The position numbers were made by a program, and so were the translations under genes. Below the pieces are notes generated by a model. The model was not told where the DNA came from. It worked only from the letters and a program-made list of their open reading frames with translations, and ran no database searches. A stretch of DNA of 5,907 bases from Verrucomicrobiota bacterium (GTDB lineage: Bacteria > Verrucomicrobiota > Verrucomicrobiia > Limisphaerales > UBA1096). The DNA is taken from contig DQOE01000272.1 of NCBI GenBank assembly GCA_015658765.1, positions 1 through 5,907 on the forward strand, written 5' to 3'. Below are positions 5,654 to 5,907 of this stretch, one piece after another. Numbering within the stretch: position 1 is the first letter of the stretch; each line of letters begins with the position of its first letter.

Positions 5654-5907
5654 ATGGGTTCCGTCCGTCTCCTTCCAGAAATTGTCGCCAACCAGATCGC
5701 CGCCGGCGAGGTGGTGGAGCGCCCGGCCAGCGTGGTGAAGGAACTGGTCGAGAACGCCCTCGACGCCGGGCCCACACACATCACCGTGGACATACAGGCC
5801 GGTGGCCGCAGCCTCATCCGCGTCGCCGACAACGGTTCCGGCATGAACCGTGACGACGCGCTGCTTTGCCTCGAGCGGCACGCGACCAGCAAGATTCAAG
5901 TGGCGGA
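5654..5907 (+). CDS. mutL: MutL, DNA mismatch repair protein, 5' part only
   Basis: 84 complete codons are present and the frame runs off the right edge. The N-terminal GHKL ATPase start is nearly textbook: [20 protein letters not shown] (6-25), [11 protein letters not shown] (29-39) with E30 and N34 matching the E. coli catalytic E29 and Mg-binding N33, the DNGSGM nucleotide loop (59-64) and RHATSK (75-80). MutL links MutS mismatch recognition to downstream strand removal. The start is the first ATG after an in-frame TGA at 5579-5581 and agrees with family N-termini; no good Shine-Dalgarno site is present. It is 150 bp beyond the TonB operon with repeats and a hairpin between, so it is most likely a separate transcription unit. 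Whether the nuclease motif near the C-terminus exists cannot be seen here. Confidence 0.96.
   Translation, partial: MGSVRLLPEIVANQIAAGEVVERPASVVKELVENALDAGPTHITVDIQAGGRSLIRVADNGSGMNRDDALLCLERHATSKIQVA

Noticed and set aside
5458..5899. Minus-strand open frames of 144 and 127 codons over the mutL start
   Set aside because: They are antisense to highly conserved mutL codons and to the intergenic repeat, with no family features.

Overview
The window (about 5.9 kb, GC-rich coding sequence with AT-richer edges) carries one tightly packed plus-strand operon of six genes, followed after about 150 bp by the 5' end of a seventh gene, mutL, which runs off the right edge. The source is probably a Gram-negative bacterium of the PVC group, most likely a verrucomicrobium. 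This rests on three things: the style of the MutL N-terminus, weak or absent Shine-Dalgarno sites, and short dispersed ATYTGCGT-type intergenic repeats. It is an inference from memory of such genomes, not a search result.

Layout. Positions 1-273 are non-coding and hold two short tandem repeats. Positions 274-1050 encode a secreted coiled-coil protein of the DUF3450 type. Positions 1060-2448 encode a large ExbB/TolQ-family protein with a signal peptide and an extra periplasmic coiled-coil domain (the TtpC architecture of Vibrio TonB2 systems). Positions 2452-3054 encode a normal-sized ExbB, 3051-3455 an ExbD, 3465-4115 a TonB with a 14-proline/7-glutamate spacer, and 4112-5503 a secreted TPR protein. 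Gaps are 9 and 3 bp, then a 4-bp GTGA overlap, then 9 bp, then a 4-bp ATGA overlap, so one transcript with translational coupling is likely. Positions 5504-5653 hold an AT-rich stretch, a second copy of the ATYTGCGT repeat and a hairpin that looks like an intrinsic terminator for the minus strand. mutL starts at 5654.

How the genes work together. ExbB and ExbD homologues form a proton-driven motor in the inner membrane. TonB carries the mechanical work across the periplasm to outer-membrane receptors. The three added proteins (DUF3450 type, TtpC-like ExbB and TPR) put extra mass in the periplasm and mark this as the expanded TonB2/TtpC type, not the minimal ExbB-ExbD-TonB set. No TonB-dependent receptor is in the window, so the transported substrate cannot be read from it.

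I see no prophage, insertion sequence, CRISPR array, tRNA or rRNA. The system is recognisable, not new. The points most worth a second look are the conserved six-gene block in a probably non-proteobacterial host, the two ExbB paralogues sharing one ExbD, the unusual TonB (no histidine in its membrane anchor, long Pro-Glu tract), and the repeats flanking the operon.
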